Origin: Hyphomicrobiales bacterium
GTDB lineage: Bacteria > Pseudomonadota > Alphaproteobacteria > Rhizobiales > Rhizobiaceae
Direction of reading: 5' to 3'
DNA length: 64,000 nucleotides
Assembly: GCA_900469475.1 (NCBI GenBank)
Contig: UBXG01000010.1
Coordinates: 534,991-598,990, forward strand
The notes beneath the pieces are model-generated. The model searched no databases, was not told where the DNA came from, and saw only the letters and a list, made by a program, of their open reading frames with translations. Below are positions 40,560 through 49,166 of the stretch, one piece after another. How positions within the stretch are numbered: position 1 is the first letter of the stretch; every line of letters begins with the position of its first letter. The position numbers were made by a program, and so were the translations under genes.

Positions 40560-42065
40560 ATGACCATTGTCGACGTCCGTACGCCTGATCCGAAACGCTT
40601 CATTCCCGGTGCCACCGGTGATTGGGAAGTCGTTATCGGGATGGAAGTCCACGCCCAGGTACTGAGCAACTCCAAGCTCTTCTCCGGCGCCTCGACGGAG
40701 TTCGGCAAGCCCCAGAATTCCAACGTGTCGCTGGTCGATGCCGCCATGCCAGGCATGCTGCCCGTCATCAACGAGGAATGCGTGAAGCAGGCCGTGCGCA
40801 CCGGTCTCGGCCTGAAGGCGCAGATCAATAATCGTTCGATCTTCGACCGCAAGAACTATTTCTATCCCGATCTGCCGCAGGGCTATCAGATTTCGCAGTT
40901 CAAGGATCCGATCGTCGGTGAGGGCAAGATCGTCATCTCACTTGGGCCGGATCGCCAGGGCCAGTTCGAGGATATCGAGATCGGCATCGAGCGCCTGCAT
41001 CTGGAACAGGATGCAGGCAAGTCGATGCACGACCAGCATGCCACCATGTCCTATGTCGATCTCAATCGCTCCGGTGTCGCGCTGATGGAAATCGTCTCCA
41101 AGCCGGATATCCGCTCGTCGGACGAAGCGAAGGCCTATATGACGAAGCTGCGCTCTATCGTGCGCTATCTCGGCACCTGCGACGGCAACATGGACGAAGG
41201 CTCCATGCGCGCCGACGTCAACGTCTCGGTCCGCCGCCCGGGCGGCGAGTTCGGCACGCGCTGCGAAATCAAGAACGTCAACTCCATCCGTTTCATCGGT
41301 CAGGCGATCGAATATGAAGCGCGCCGGCAGATCGGCATTCTGGAAGATGGCGGCACGATCGACCAGGAAACCCGCCTGTTCGATCCGAACAAGGGCGAGA
41401 CTCGATCCTTGCGCACTAAGGAAGATGCGCATGACTACCGCTATTTCCCCGATCCGGATCTGCTGCCGCTCGAATTCGACGATGCCTTCGTCGCGGAGCT
41501 TGCCGAGCATCTGCCTGAGCTGCCAGACGACAAGAAGGAACGTTTCGTCCGCGAGCTCGGCCTCTCGATCTATGACGCTTCCGTGCTCGTCTCGGAAAAG
41601 GCCATCGCCGATTATTTCGAAGCGGTTGCGGCCGGCCGCGATGGCAAGATGGCTGCCAACTGGGTCATCAATGACCTCCTGGGCGCTCTGAACAGAATCG
41701 GCAAAGACATTGAAGAGACTCCGGTTTCGCCCGCCCAGCTCGGCGCGATCATCGACCTCATCAAGGCCGAAACCATTTCCGGCAAGATCGCCAAAGATCT
41801 GTTCGAAATCGTGCTCAACGAGGGCGGCGATCCCGCCGAGATCGTCGAGGCCCGCGGCATGAAGCAGGTCACCGACACCGGTGCGATCGAGAAGGCCGTC
41901 GATGAGATCATCGCCGCCAACCCGGATCAGGTCGCCAAGGTCAAGGCCAAGCCAACGCTCGCCGGCTGGTTTGTCGGCCAGGTGATGAAGTCGACTGGCG
42001 GCAAGGCCAATCCACAGGCCGTGCAGGCGCTGGTCAAGGCCAAGCTCGGCATCGAAGAGGAATAA
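40560..42065 (+). CDS. gatB: Asp-tRNA(Asn)/Glu-tRNA(Gln) amidotransferase subunit B
   Basis: 501 residues: WEVVIGMEVHAQVLSNSKLF start, NRKxxxYPDLPQGYQISQ core (DRKNYFYPDLPQGYQISQFK), RCEIKNVNSIRFIGQAIEYE, and a C-terminal GatB/YqeY tail domain (about 350-500). It phosphorylates and transamidates Glu-tRNA(Gln) using ammonia from GatA. A GNAT gene starts 4 bp after its stop. Confidence 0.95.
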   Translation: MTIVDVRTPDPKRFIPGATGDWEVVIGMEVHAQVLSNSKLFSGASTEFGKPQNSNVSLVDAAMPGMLPVINEECVKQAVRTGLGLKAQINNRSIFDRKNYFYPDLPQGYQISQFKDPIVGEGKIVISLGPDRQGQFEDIEIGIERLHLEQDAGKSMHDQHATMSYVDLNRSGVALMEIVSKPDIRSSDEAKAYMTKLRSIVRYLGTCDGNMDEGSMRADVNVSVRRPGGEFGTRCEIKNVNSIRFIGQAIEYEARRQIGILEDGGTIDQETRLFDPNKGETRSLRTKEDAHDYRYFPDPDLLPLEFDDAFVAELAEHLPELPDDKKERFVRELGLSIYDASVLVSEKAIADYFEAVAAGRDGKMAANWVINDLLGALNRIGKDIEETPVSPAQLGAIIDLIKAETISGKIAKDLFEIVLNEGGDPAEIVEARGMKQVTDTGAIEKAVDEIIAANPDQVAKVKAKPTLAGWFVGQVMKSTGGKANPQAVQALVKAKLGIEEE

Positions 42066-42068
42066 TCG

Positions 42069-42572
42069 GTGTTCTTCGTCCGCACCGCCAGCGAGCAGGA
42101 CCTGGAAAAGGTCCGCGCTCTGCTCGGCGAGACTTGGCATGCGACCTATGACCGGATCTACGGGCAGGAAAAGGTCAACGAATTGCACGCCTCCTGGCAT
42201 TCGACGGCTGCGCTGAAGGTGCGGCTGGCGAACAAGAACTCGGAATTTCTGGTGGCCGACAACGGCAAGACGATCGGCGGCATGGGCTACGCCGCCATGT
42301 CCAAGGAGATGACGAAAACCGTCATGCTTCACATGCTCTATGTCAGCCCAAAGCATCAGCGTGAGGGTATCGGCCGAGACATATTTGCTGAGCTGGAGAC
42401 CTGCTTTCCCGACGCCGAGATCATGCGCCTGGAGGTCGATCCGCAAAACGAGCCGGCAATTGCTTTCTACAAGGCTCATGGCTTTGTCGAGGTCGGCCGC
42501 ACGGAAAACTGCGGCAACGGGCATTCGGGCATTCCGGCGCTGATTTTCGAGAAGCCGTTGACGGCCCACTGA
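42069..42572 (+). CDS. GNAT-family N-acetyltransferase
   Basis: 167 residues: MLHMLYVSPKHQREGIGRDIFAEL is motif A, MRLEVDPQNEPAIAFYKAHGF motif B. GTG start with GAAGAGG upstream, inside the gatB end, so translation is probably coupled to gatB. Substrate unknown. Confidence 0.85.
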   Translation: MFFVRTASEQDLEKVRALLGETWHATYDRIYGQEKVNELHASWHSTAALKVRLANKNSEFLVADNGKTIGGMGYAAMSKEMTKTVMLHMLYVSPKHQREGIGRDIFAELETCFPDAEIMRLEVDPQNEPAIAFYKAHGFVEVGRTENCGNGHSGIPALIFEKPLTAH

Positions 42573-42592
42573 AAGAATAGACGAGACCGTTC

Positions 42593-43060
42593 ATGGAAGC
42601 CGCCCGCCTGCTAATCCGCGAAGCGAAAGAAGCCGACCTTCGTGCTCTGATCGGTCTATTTGCCGCCGATGCCGTGGGCGGCCATGGCGATACGACCGAC
42701 CCGTCTGCCTATGACGATTACCTCCGTGCGTTTCGCATCATCGCGGCGTCGGCTGAGCAGACGCTCTATGTCGCCGAACGCGCCGGCGAAGTGGTTGGGA
42801 CGTTCCAGACGATGATCACGACGACGCTGACCGGGCGGGGCGGCTCTGCCATGATCATTGAAGCGGTCCAGACGCGAGCCGATATGCGCGGGCAGGGGAT
42901 TGGCGCCGCCATGGTCAAGTTCTGCATCGACGGGGCAAAAAGCCGCGGCATGCGGATGATTCAGTTGACATCGAATAATGCCCGCAAGGACGCGCATCGC
43001 TTCTATGAGAGACTGGGTTTCAAACCGACGCATCTGGGCTTCAAGATGCTATTGAAATGA
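42593..43060 (+). CDS. GNAT-family N-acetyltransferase
   Basis: 155 residues: IIEAVQTRADMRGQGIGAAMVKF is motif A, MIQLTSNNARKDAHRFYERLGF motif B. Follows the previous GNAT by 20 bp and is probably in the same transcript. Substrate unknown. Confidence 0.85.
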   Translation: MEAARLLIREAKEADLRALIGLFAADAVGGHGDTTDPSAYDDYLRAFRIIAASAEQTLYVAERAGEVVGTFQTMITTTLTGRGGSAMIIEAVQTRADMRGQGIGAAMVKFCIDGAKSRGMRMIQLTSNNARKDAHRFYERLGFKPTHLGFKMLLK

Positions 43061-43166
43061 AGCCTTTTGCCCGCTGGAATCACTGGACAAGCAGGCTTAG
43101 GGGCGGCATAAGCAAACTATCGAATTCTGGTATCGCTCGCCGCTTAGCGGGTATCGAGGAAAAGAC

Positions 43167-43565
43167 ATGTGGAATTTCATCGTACAGACCTTCACCTGGT
43201 GGAACAGCCAAACTTTGGGAACGCGCTTCGCGACGTGGCGGTTTGGCAAGCGTGTGGGCGAGGATGAATTCGGCAACGTCTATTACGAAGGCGGCATGTC
43301 TTCCTACGGCCTCCCGAAGCGCTGGGTGATCTATAAGGGCTATGCAGAAGCCTCCGCCATTCCTCCGGGTTGGCACGGCTGGATGCATCATCGCACCGAC
43401 GTTCCGCCGACCAAGGAAAACTATGTCGCCAAGGAATGGCAGAAGGAACATCGTGCCAATCCCACAGGTTCGCCGCAGGCTTACCGTCCCCCGGGCTCTC
43501 TCGCCGTTGCCGGCGAGCGTCCGCGCGTGACCGGCGACTACGACGCCTGGACCCCGGGCAACTAA
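43167..43565 (+). CDS. NADH:ubiquinone oxidoreductase accessory subunit, NDUFA12 family
   Basis: 132 residues: TWWNSQTLGTRFATWRFGKRVGEDEFGN YYE-type start, RRWVIYKG-like KRWVIYKGYAEASAIPPGWH, and WMHHRTDVPPT. This is the alphaproteobacterial relative of the mitochondrial complex I subunit B17.2. It binds the peripheral arm of complex I. GTATCGAGGAAAAG precedes the ATG. Confidence 0.9.
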   Translation: MWNFIVQTFTWWNSQTLGTRFATWRFGKRVGEDEFGNVYYEGGMSSYGLPKRWVIYKGYAEASAIPPGWHGWMHHRTDVPPTKENYVAKEWQKEHRANPTGSPQAYRPPGSLAVAGERPRVTGDYDAWTPGN

Positions 43566-43667
43566 GCGAGAAGCCGGCTCGTCCTTTGGCCACAATTGGG
43601 CTTTAGGCGCGACATAGGCCGGCTTTTGCTCGGCGCCTTGACCGAGACCAAGCGGAGAGTGGCGGAT

Positions 43668-44108
43668 ATGATGGTTTTCACGCGGAGCGCTTCTTTGCGT
43701 GCAATGGCCGTGGCCGGCATTGCTCTCGTCGCCGGCATCTTGGCAGCTTCCACCGCCGAGGCCGCCCGCATCGCAAATCCGGTCGCCGTTTTCTCCGGCC
43801 TCGACAAGATCACCGGACGCATCACCACTTTCGATGTCTATGTCAACGAAACCGTGCAGTTCGGCGCGCTGCAGGTGACGCCGCGCGCCTGCTATTCGCG
43901 AGACGATACCGAGCAGCAGAAGGTAGACGGTTTCGTCGAAGTCGACGAGATCACACTCGATCGCCGTATCCGCCGTATCTTCACCGGCTGGATGTTTGCC
44001 GATAGCCCCGGCCTCAACGCCGTCGAGCATCCGATCTATGACGTCTGGCTGAAAGAGTGCAAGCAAAAGTCCGACGTTCCGGCGCCGGATACCGCTGGCG
44101 CGAAGTAA
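43668..44108 (+). CDS. DUF2155 family secreted protein
   Basis: 146 residues. Signal peptide MMVFTRSASLRAMAVAGIAL to AASTAEA. The core RIANPVAVFSGLDKITGRIT, CYSRDDTEQQKVDGFVEVDE and GWMFADSPGLNAVEHPIYDV is DUF2155, a periplasmic family of unknown function often next to the NDUFA12 gene and aat in rhizobia. ATG 43668 follows AGCGGAGAG. Confidence 0.85.
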   Translation: MMVFTRSASLRAMAVAGIALVAGILAASTAEAARIANPVAVFSGLDKITGRITTFDVYVNETVQFGALQVTPRACYSRDDTEQQKVDGFVEVDEITLDRRIRRIFTGWMFADSPGLNAVEHPIYDVWLKECKQKSDVPAPDTAGAK

Positions 44109-44141
44109 TCGCCTTCGAGACGTAGATTGCGGGATGGAACA

Positions 44142-44168
44142 GCCCGCAGAAGCCTTGCTCCTGCGGGC
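44142..44168. terminator. Hairpin between convergent DUF2155 and DUF1062 genes
   Basis: GCCCGCAG paired with CTGCGGGC across an 11-base loop; 33 bp after the DUF2155 stop. T-run weak. Confidence 0.5.
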
Positions 44169-44174
44169 ATCGTC

Positions 44175-44810
44175 TTAACAGTGATCCGAATTGGCGGCGG
44201 ATTCACCTATCGCCTGACGATCGGCAATCTCCGACAAATCGAGAATGATCCTCAGACCGTCTTTGACCTTATGACGAAACAAGTCGTTGCGGTCCGGATG
44301 GGCTCTCAACTTGCCTCCGTCACGGAGGGCCTGAAGCCGTGAGCGCGAGATCGCCAACTCCGATGCAAGCAGCCGATCAAGGCGAAGGTTCACCGGGAAT
44401 TCGGCTGATATCTCGATATCAAGCAAGGTCCAGCCGCTTGCCGCACGTATCGTCTCCTTCCGGAGGATAACGTCGGGCGGCTCGTCGATACGTTTTGCTT
44501 TCCGCTTCAATCCATCAAGCTCGAACTCTTGCGCTCGCACCCACTCCGGATCGCTGCGCTGCAGCGCCTCGAGCGCGGACGAGCCGAGGTCTTGAACGGT
44601 CCGGCGCTCGAAGAGCGTTCGGTTCCATGTCTTGTCGCAATCGATGCACTTGTAGACGAGCCACGCATCGAGCCGCTTGCCATTGGCGTTGAGCCTGATC
44701 TTGCCGCTCGATCGGAAGGGTTTCTGGCATCCGCAGCCGCTGCAGGCGATCCATGGCTGAGGCGATGTTTTAGGCGTAAGGGTCCAACGGACCTGAAGAA
44801 TATTGCACAT
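44175..44810 (-). CDS. DUF1062 family protein
   Basis: 211 residues. N-terminal zinc ribbon with ACSGCGCQKPFRSSGKIRLN and YKCIDCDKTWNRTLFER (two CxxC pairs), then a helical half with LDRLLASELAISRSRLQALR, which resembles an S4-like RNA-binding segment. Family DUF1062, function unknown. ATG 44810 (MCNILQVRW) gives the family N-terminus. Confidence 0.75.
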   Translation of the reverse strand: MCNILQVRWTLTPKTSPQPWIACSGCGCQKPFRSSGKIRLNANGKRLDAWLVYKCIDCDKTWNRTLFERRTVQDLGSSALEALQRSDPEWVRAQEFELDGLKRKAKRIDEPPDVILRKETIRAASGWTLLDIEISAEFPVNLRLDRLLASELAISRSRLQALRDGGKLRAHPDRNDLFRHKVKDGLRIILDLSEIADRQAIGESAANSDHC

Positions 44811-45133
44811 ACCGTCTTGGTCTTCCGTCTGGAAGTCCACCAAGCTGGCGGTGAGACAAGCCCGTCGGGGCACGGCATGGCGATATTGCGGGACGGCTGA
44901 AGAGCTGAGACAGCGGCGGCTGCATTAGGCGCGTTTTGACAATGCCAAACCGGTCTCAGGCCATCACCCAATGGACATGAACATGCATCGGACGGCATCT
45001 TGCCGCCCTGAGGCACGGGGTGATTTGGATGAGACCGGTATTTACGACGGCAAAGTGGAACCTCTATGCACCAATGCTCTTCGCCCGAAGGGATAGCAGA
45101 CCACAACCGGAATTTGAAGTGGTCCCAAAACGC
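44811..45133. other. Gap with a long inverted repeat
   Basis: 323 bp between DUF1062 and aat with no supported gene. Its main content is the inverted repeat at 44949-45039, described separately. Confidence 0.55.
44949..45039. repeat. 91-bp imperfect inverted repeat
   Basis: ACCGGTCTCA (44949-44958) pairs perfectly with TGAGACCGGT (45030-45039), and ATCACCC (44963-44969) with GGGTGAT (45018-45024). The loop contains a further CGGCA/TGCCG hairpin. 22 outer and inner base pairs in all. No T-run follows. Confidence 0.65.
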
Positions 45134-45763
45134 TCAGGGCGGATCGTCGGAAAAGCTGAGATTGGGCGATTCCATCGCCTTTTCCAGCATCTTCGCATAG
45201 GCATTCTTCGGCACGTCGATGGCGCCGAATGTCTTCAGATGCTCGGTAGTGAATTGCGTGTCGAGCAGGGTGAAGCCACGTTCGCGCAGGCGCTCCACCA
45301 GATAGACAAGACAGATCTTGGAAGCATCCGTGCGGCGAGAAAACATGCTTTCACCGAAGAAGGCGGATCCCAGGGAGACGCCATAGAGACCGCCGACCAG
45401 CCGGTCACCTTCCCAAGCTTCGACGGAATGGGCATGGCCAATGTGGTGCAGGGTGGCGTAGAGCGAGCGGATCGTCTCGTTGATCCAGGTGCTGGGGCGA
45501 TCGCTCGTCTGTTCGCCGCAGGCGGCGATGACCGCCTCAAAATCGCTATCGAAACGGATGTCGAAGGGGTGTTGACGGATTTTCTTGGCGAGGCTCTTGG
45601 AGACGTGAAACGTATCGAGAGGGATGATACCCCGCAGTTCCGGCTCGACCCAGAAGATTTCCGGGTCATCAGCCGATTCGGCCATCGGGAAAAGCCCGAT
45701 GGAATAGGCGCGCAGCAGGATCTCCGGGGTAACGCCGGGATGTCTGCCGCGCGCTCCGGGCAT
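45134..45763 (-). CDS. aat: Leucyl/phenylalanyl-tRNA--protein transferase
   Basis: 209 residues: LLRAYSIGLFPMAESADDPEIFWVEPELRGIIPL is the family start; WINETIRSLYATLHHIGHAHSVEAW and GLYGVSLGSAFFGESMFSR are diagnostic. It adds Leu/Phe to N-terminal Lys/Arg in the N-end rule pathway. Starts 3 bp after the accC stop and is the last gene of the accB-accC-aat run. Confidence 0.95.
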   Translation of the reverse strand: MPGARGRHPGVTPEILLRAYSIGLFPMAESADDPEIFWVEPELRGIIPLDTFHVSKSLAKKIRQHPFDIRFDSDFEAVIAACGEQTSDRPSTWINETIRSLYATLHHIGHAHSVEAWEGDRLVGGLYGVSLGSAFFGESMFSRRTDASKICLVYLVERLRERGFTLLDTQFTTEHLKTFGAIDVPKNAYAKMLEKAMESPNLSFSDDPP

Positions 45764-45766
45764 TGG

Positions 45767-47119
45767 CTAGGCCGATGTGTTTGCCAGGTAGTTTTCCAAC
45801 CAGTGGATATCGTAATCGCCGTTGGCGATATCCTGGTTGGAAACCAGATCCTGGAAGAGCGGCAGGGTGGTCTTGATGCCATCCACCACGAATTCGTCCA
45901 GCGCGCGGCGCAGGCGCATCATGCATTCGACGCGGGTGCGCCCGTGCACGATCAGCTTGCCGATGAGGCTGTCGTAATAGGGAGGGATCTTGTAGCCCTG
46001 ATAGGCGCCGGAATCGATACGGACTCCGAGGCCGCCAGGCGCATGGAAATGCGTGATCGTGCCGGGCGAGGGGACAAAGGTACGCGCGTCCTCGGCATTG
46101 ATGCGGCATTCGATGGCATGGCCTTGGAAATGCACCTCATCCTGCGTGACCGAAAGACCACCGCCGGAAGCGACGCGGATCTGCTCGTGCACGAGGTCGA
46201 TGCCTGTGATCGCTTCCGTGACCGGATGTTCCACCTGCAGGCGCGTGTTCATTTCGATGAAATAGAACTCGCCGTTCTCATAGAGGAACTCGATGGTGCC
46301 GGCGCCGCGATATTTCAGCTTCTTCATCGCGTCGGCGCAGATCTGGCCGATCTTCATGCGCTGTTCGACGTTGAGCGCCGGGGAGTTGGCTTCTTCCCAG
46401 ACCTTCTGGTGGCGGCGCTGCAGTGAGCAGTCGCGTTCACCGAGATGGATGGCGTTGCCTTCACCGTCACCGAAAACCTGGATTTCGATGTGGCGCGGCT
46501 TGCCGAGATATTTTTCCATATAGACGGATTCGTTGCCGAAGGCTGCTGCGGCCTCCGTGCGGGCCGTCGACCATGCCTCGATCAGGTCCTCTTCCGTGCG
46601 AGCAACCTTCATGCCGCGGCCGCCGCCGCCGGCGGTTGCCTTGATGAGAACCGGATAGCCGATTTCGCGCGCCGTCTTCAGCGCATCCGCCTCGGTCTTC
46701 ACTTCGCCGTCGGAGCCGGGGACAACCGGAATGCCGAGCTGCTGCGCCGTGGTCTTGGCAGTAATCTTGTCGCCCATGATGCGGATATGCTCCGCCGTCG
46801 GACCGATGAAGGTGATGCCGTGTGCATCGAGAATATCGGCGAACTTGGCATTTTCCGAAAGGAAGCCATAGCCGGGATGCACGGCATCCGCGCCAGTGAT
46901 TTCACAGGCGGCAACAATCTGGTGGATGTTGAGATAGCTGTCGCGCGATGGCGGCGGGCCGATGCAAACGCTTTCATCCGCCAGGCGCACATGCATCGCG
47001 TCGCCATCAGCGGTCGAATGCACCGCAACGGTCGCAATGCCAAGCTCCTTGCAGGCGCGCAGCACGCGCAGAGCGATCTCTCCGCGATTGGCTATGAGAA
47101 TCTTCGAAATAATGGGCAT
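45767..47119 (-). CDS. accC: Biotin carboxylase subunit of acetyl-CoA carboxylase
   Basis: 450 residues: ILIANRGEIALRVLRACKEL start, ATP-grasp Gly-rich loop ATAGGGGRGMKVAR, EKYLGKPRHIEIQVFGDGEG, RDCSLQRRHQKVWEEANSPA, and ENGEFYFIEMNTRLQVEHPV. It carboxylates biotin on AccB in fatty-acid synthesis. 9 bp after accB. Confidence 0.97.
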   Translation of the reverse strand: MPIISKILIANRGEIALRVLRACKELGIATVAVHSTADGDAMHVRLADESVCIGPPPSRDSYLNIHQIVAACEITGADAVHPGYGFLSENAKFADILDAHGITFIGPTAEHIRIMGDKITAKTTAQQLGIPVVPGSDGEVKTEADALKTAREIGYPVLIKATAGGGGRGMKVARTEEDLIEAWSTARTEAAAAFGNESVYMEKYLGKPRHIEIQVFGDGEGNAIHLGERDCSLQRRHQKVWEEANSPALNVEQRMKIGQICADAMKKLKYRGAGTIEFLYENGEFYFIEMNTRLQVEHPVTEAITGIDLVHEQIRVASGGGLSVTQDEVHFQGHAIECRINAEDARTFVPSPGTITHFHAPGGLGVRIDSGAYQGYKIPPYYDSLIGKLIVHGRTRVECMMRLRRALDEFVVDGIKTTLPLFQDLVSNQDIANGDYDIHWLENYLANTSA

Positions 47120-47128
47120 GGGCCGACC

Positions 47129-47602
47129 TTACTCGATGACGACCAGGGCTTCGCCGTACTCGACCGGACGACCGTCCTGAACGAGAATTTCAGTCACCGT
47201 TCCGGACTTCGGCGCGGGAATCTGGTTCATCGTCTTCATGGCTTCGATGATGAGCAGCGTCTGCCCTTCCTTGACGGTCGCGCCGACCTGGATGAAGGCA
47301 GCAGAGCCCGGTGCCGGCGCCAGGTAGGCAGTGCCGACCATGGGCGCGCTGACGACGTTGTCGGGATTGCGGGCGTTGCTTGCCGGAGCAGCGGCGGCCG
47401 GTGCTGCTGCAGCGGCGGCGGGAGCGGCATAGGCGACCGGGGCGGCAATCGGCGCCTGAACATATTGCGTCGCGCCGGCGCGCGACACGCGGATGCGCAA
47501 ATCTTCCTGTTCGACTTCGATCTCGGTCAGATCTGTGTCGTTGAGAATATTGGCGAGATCGCGAATCAGCGCCTGGTCGATACCCGATTTCTTTTCAGCC
47601 AT
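47129..47602 (-). CDS. accB: Biotin carboxyl carrier protein
   Basis: 157 residues: N-terminal IDQALIRDLANILNDTDLTE, an Ala/Pro-rich linker (about 55-85), and the biotinyl domain with LLIIEAMKTMNQIPAPKSG; the Lys of AMKTM is the biotin site. In one operon with accC; aroQ lies 24 bp upstream. Confidence 0.96.
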   Translation of the reverse strand: MAEKKSGIDQALIRDLANILNDTDLTEIEVEQEDLRIRVSRAGATQYVQAPIAAPVAYAAPAAAAAAPAAAAPASNARNPDNVVSAPMVGTAYLAPAPGSAAFIQVGATVKEGQTLLIIEAMKTMNQIPAPKSGTVTEILVQDGRPVEYGEALVVIE

Positions 47603-47626
47603 TGGATTTCTTGCCCTGTATTTTTG

Positions 47627-48064
47627 TTATTGGGTGATGGATTTTAGCGCTTGCAGCGCCAGGATGTAGCTATGAGGTCCGAAACCGCAGATCATGCCCT
47701 TTGCAGCGGGCGCGATCATCGATTTGTGCCGGAATTCTTCGCGTGCGTGGATATTGGAGATATGCACCTCCACGACGGGAATGGAGATGGCGCGGATCGC
47801 ATCGTGTAAAGCGATCGACGTGTGACCGTAGGCGCCGGGATTGATCGCGACACCGACGGCCTTGTCGCCGGCTTCATGGATCCAGTCCACCAGCACGCCT
47901 TCGTGATTGCTCTGCCGGAAATCGACAACGAAGCCCAGGCTTTCACCGACGGACTTGCAGTCGGCTTCGATATCCTTGAGCGTCTTGCCGCCATAGATGC
48001 CCGGCTCGCGCTTGCCGAGAGCATTTAAATTGGGTCCGTTAAGGACGAAAATAGTTTGCGCCAT
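47627..48064 (-). CDS. aroQ: 3-dehydroquinate dehydratase, type II
   Basis: 145 residues: IFVLNGPNLNALGKREPGIYG start (catalytic Tyr), QSNHEGVLVDWIHEA, INPGAYGHTSIALHDA, and VEVHISNIHAREEFRHKS (catalytic His in HISN). Third step of the shikimate pathway. ATG 48064 chosen; nine upstream in-frame residues are not family-like. Confidence 0.95.
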   Translation of the reverse strand: MAQTIFVLNGPNLNALGKREPGIYGGKTLKDIEADCKSVGESLGFVVDFRQSNHEGVLVDWIHEAGDKAVGVAINPGAYGHTSIALHDAIRAISIPVVEVHISNIHAREEFRHKSMIAPAAKGMICGFGPHSYILALQALKSITQ

Positions 48065-48186
48065 CAGTGGTTCCGTCAAAGTGCAGCGCAACCTATAGAC
48101 TCCCGAGGCCCTATAGGAAAGCCCCGGTGCGAAGGTTGCGTGCCTCTAGATGTGGAAACGCCGCGATTTTGGCATTTTTGCGCCGC

Positions 48187-48954
48187 TCAGCAGCTCGTCT
48201 TGCCGCAACTGCGAACGTTGGCGATCTTCTCCTTGATGGCATCGAGGCCAACCGCGCCGGAAATCATCTCGTTGCCGATGACGTAGGCGGGTGTGCCGTT
48301 GACGCCGAGATCGGTAGCAAGCTGGTAGGTGGCCTTGATCATGGCGGTATTCGGCGCTTTTGCCATTTCGGCGCGGATGGCCGCTTCGCTGACGCCAAGC
48401 GAGGTGGCGACATCGATGGCCGTGTCCTCGGAAGCGCGGCCGTCGCTGCCAAGAAGCTTGTGATGGAACTCGGCATATTTTTCCGGAGCGAGCAAGCGGA
48501 ACGCGCTGGAAACCCGGGAGGCTGCTACCGAATCCTGGCCAAGGATCGGGAACTCCTTCAGCACGAAGCGAACATTCTTGTCCTGCTGCAGGAGCTTGTC
48601 CATGTCGCCAAGCGCATGCCGGCAATAGGTGCAATTATAGTCAAAGAACTCGACAACGGTGATATCGCCCTTCGGATTGCCGATGGCGACATCATCCTTG
48701 GAATTGAAGATCGCGTCCTTGTTCTGTGTGATCACCTGCGACGACTGTGCGATCCGGGCTTCGTCCTGCTTCTTTTCGAGCGCGGCCTGCGCATCCAGCA
48801 GCACCTCCGGATGCTCGACGAGATACTCCTTGATGAAATCCCCGATTTCCTTCTTCTGCTGGTCGTCCAGCGCCGCGGCCGGCTGGATTGTCGCGAAGGA
48901 CGCTGTCAGGGCAATCGCCGAAACCGTCAGCAGGCTTTTGAGAGAAAAGGTCAT
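48187..48954 (-). CDS. DsbA-family periplasmic thiol oxidoreductase
   Basis: 255 residues. Signal peptide MTFSLKSLLTVSAIALTASF...PAAA. A helical segment (about 30-85) precedes a DsbA-like thioredoxin domain with active site FFDYNCTYCRHAL, and cis-Pro in VNGTPAYVIGNEMISG. Resembles the Com1/BdbD-like group. It would oxidise or isomerise disulfides in the periplasm. Partner unknown. Confidence 0.85.
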   Translation of the reverse strand: MTFSLKSLLTVSAIALTASFATIQPAAALDDQQKKEIGDFIKEYLVEHPEVLLDAQAALEKKQDEARIAQSSQVITQNKDAIFNSKDDVAIGNPKGDITVVEFFDYNCTYCRHALGDMDKLLQQDKNVRFVLKEFPILGQDSVAASRVSSAFRLLAPEKYAEFHHKLLGSDGRASEDTAIDVATSLGVSEAAIRAEMAKAPNTAMIKATYQLATDLGVNGTPAYVIGNEMISGAVGLDAIKEKIANVRSCGKTSC

Positions 48955-49166
48955 TGGGTCCTCGTTTGGATCTGATCGGAGACGTCATTCTCGGATGCGC
49001 CATAGCATCGTCGGGTTAACATCCGCAAATAGGCATCGACAATTTACGGTGCGTCCTTATTTCCAGAAACAGGAATTTTCACGACAAAGCCGCAATCGCA
49101 GGATTGTGAACGAGCCGATATTGCGGCAAATGTCGCTTGCCTATCCGATCCGAGAGAGAATTGACC

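Noticed and set aside
15044..43060. Four GNAT genes as a functional cluster
   Set aside because: GNATs are abundant in rhizobia; only the one next to the YjhX-like gene has a context worth testing.
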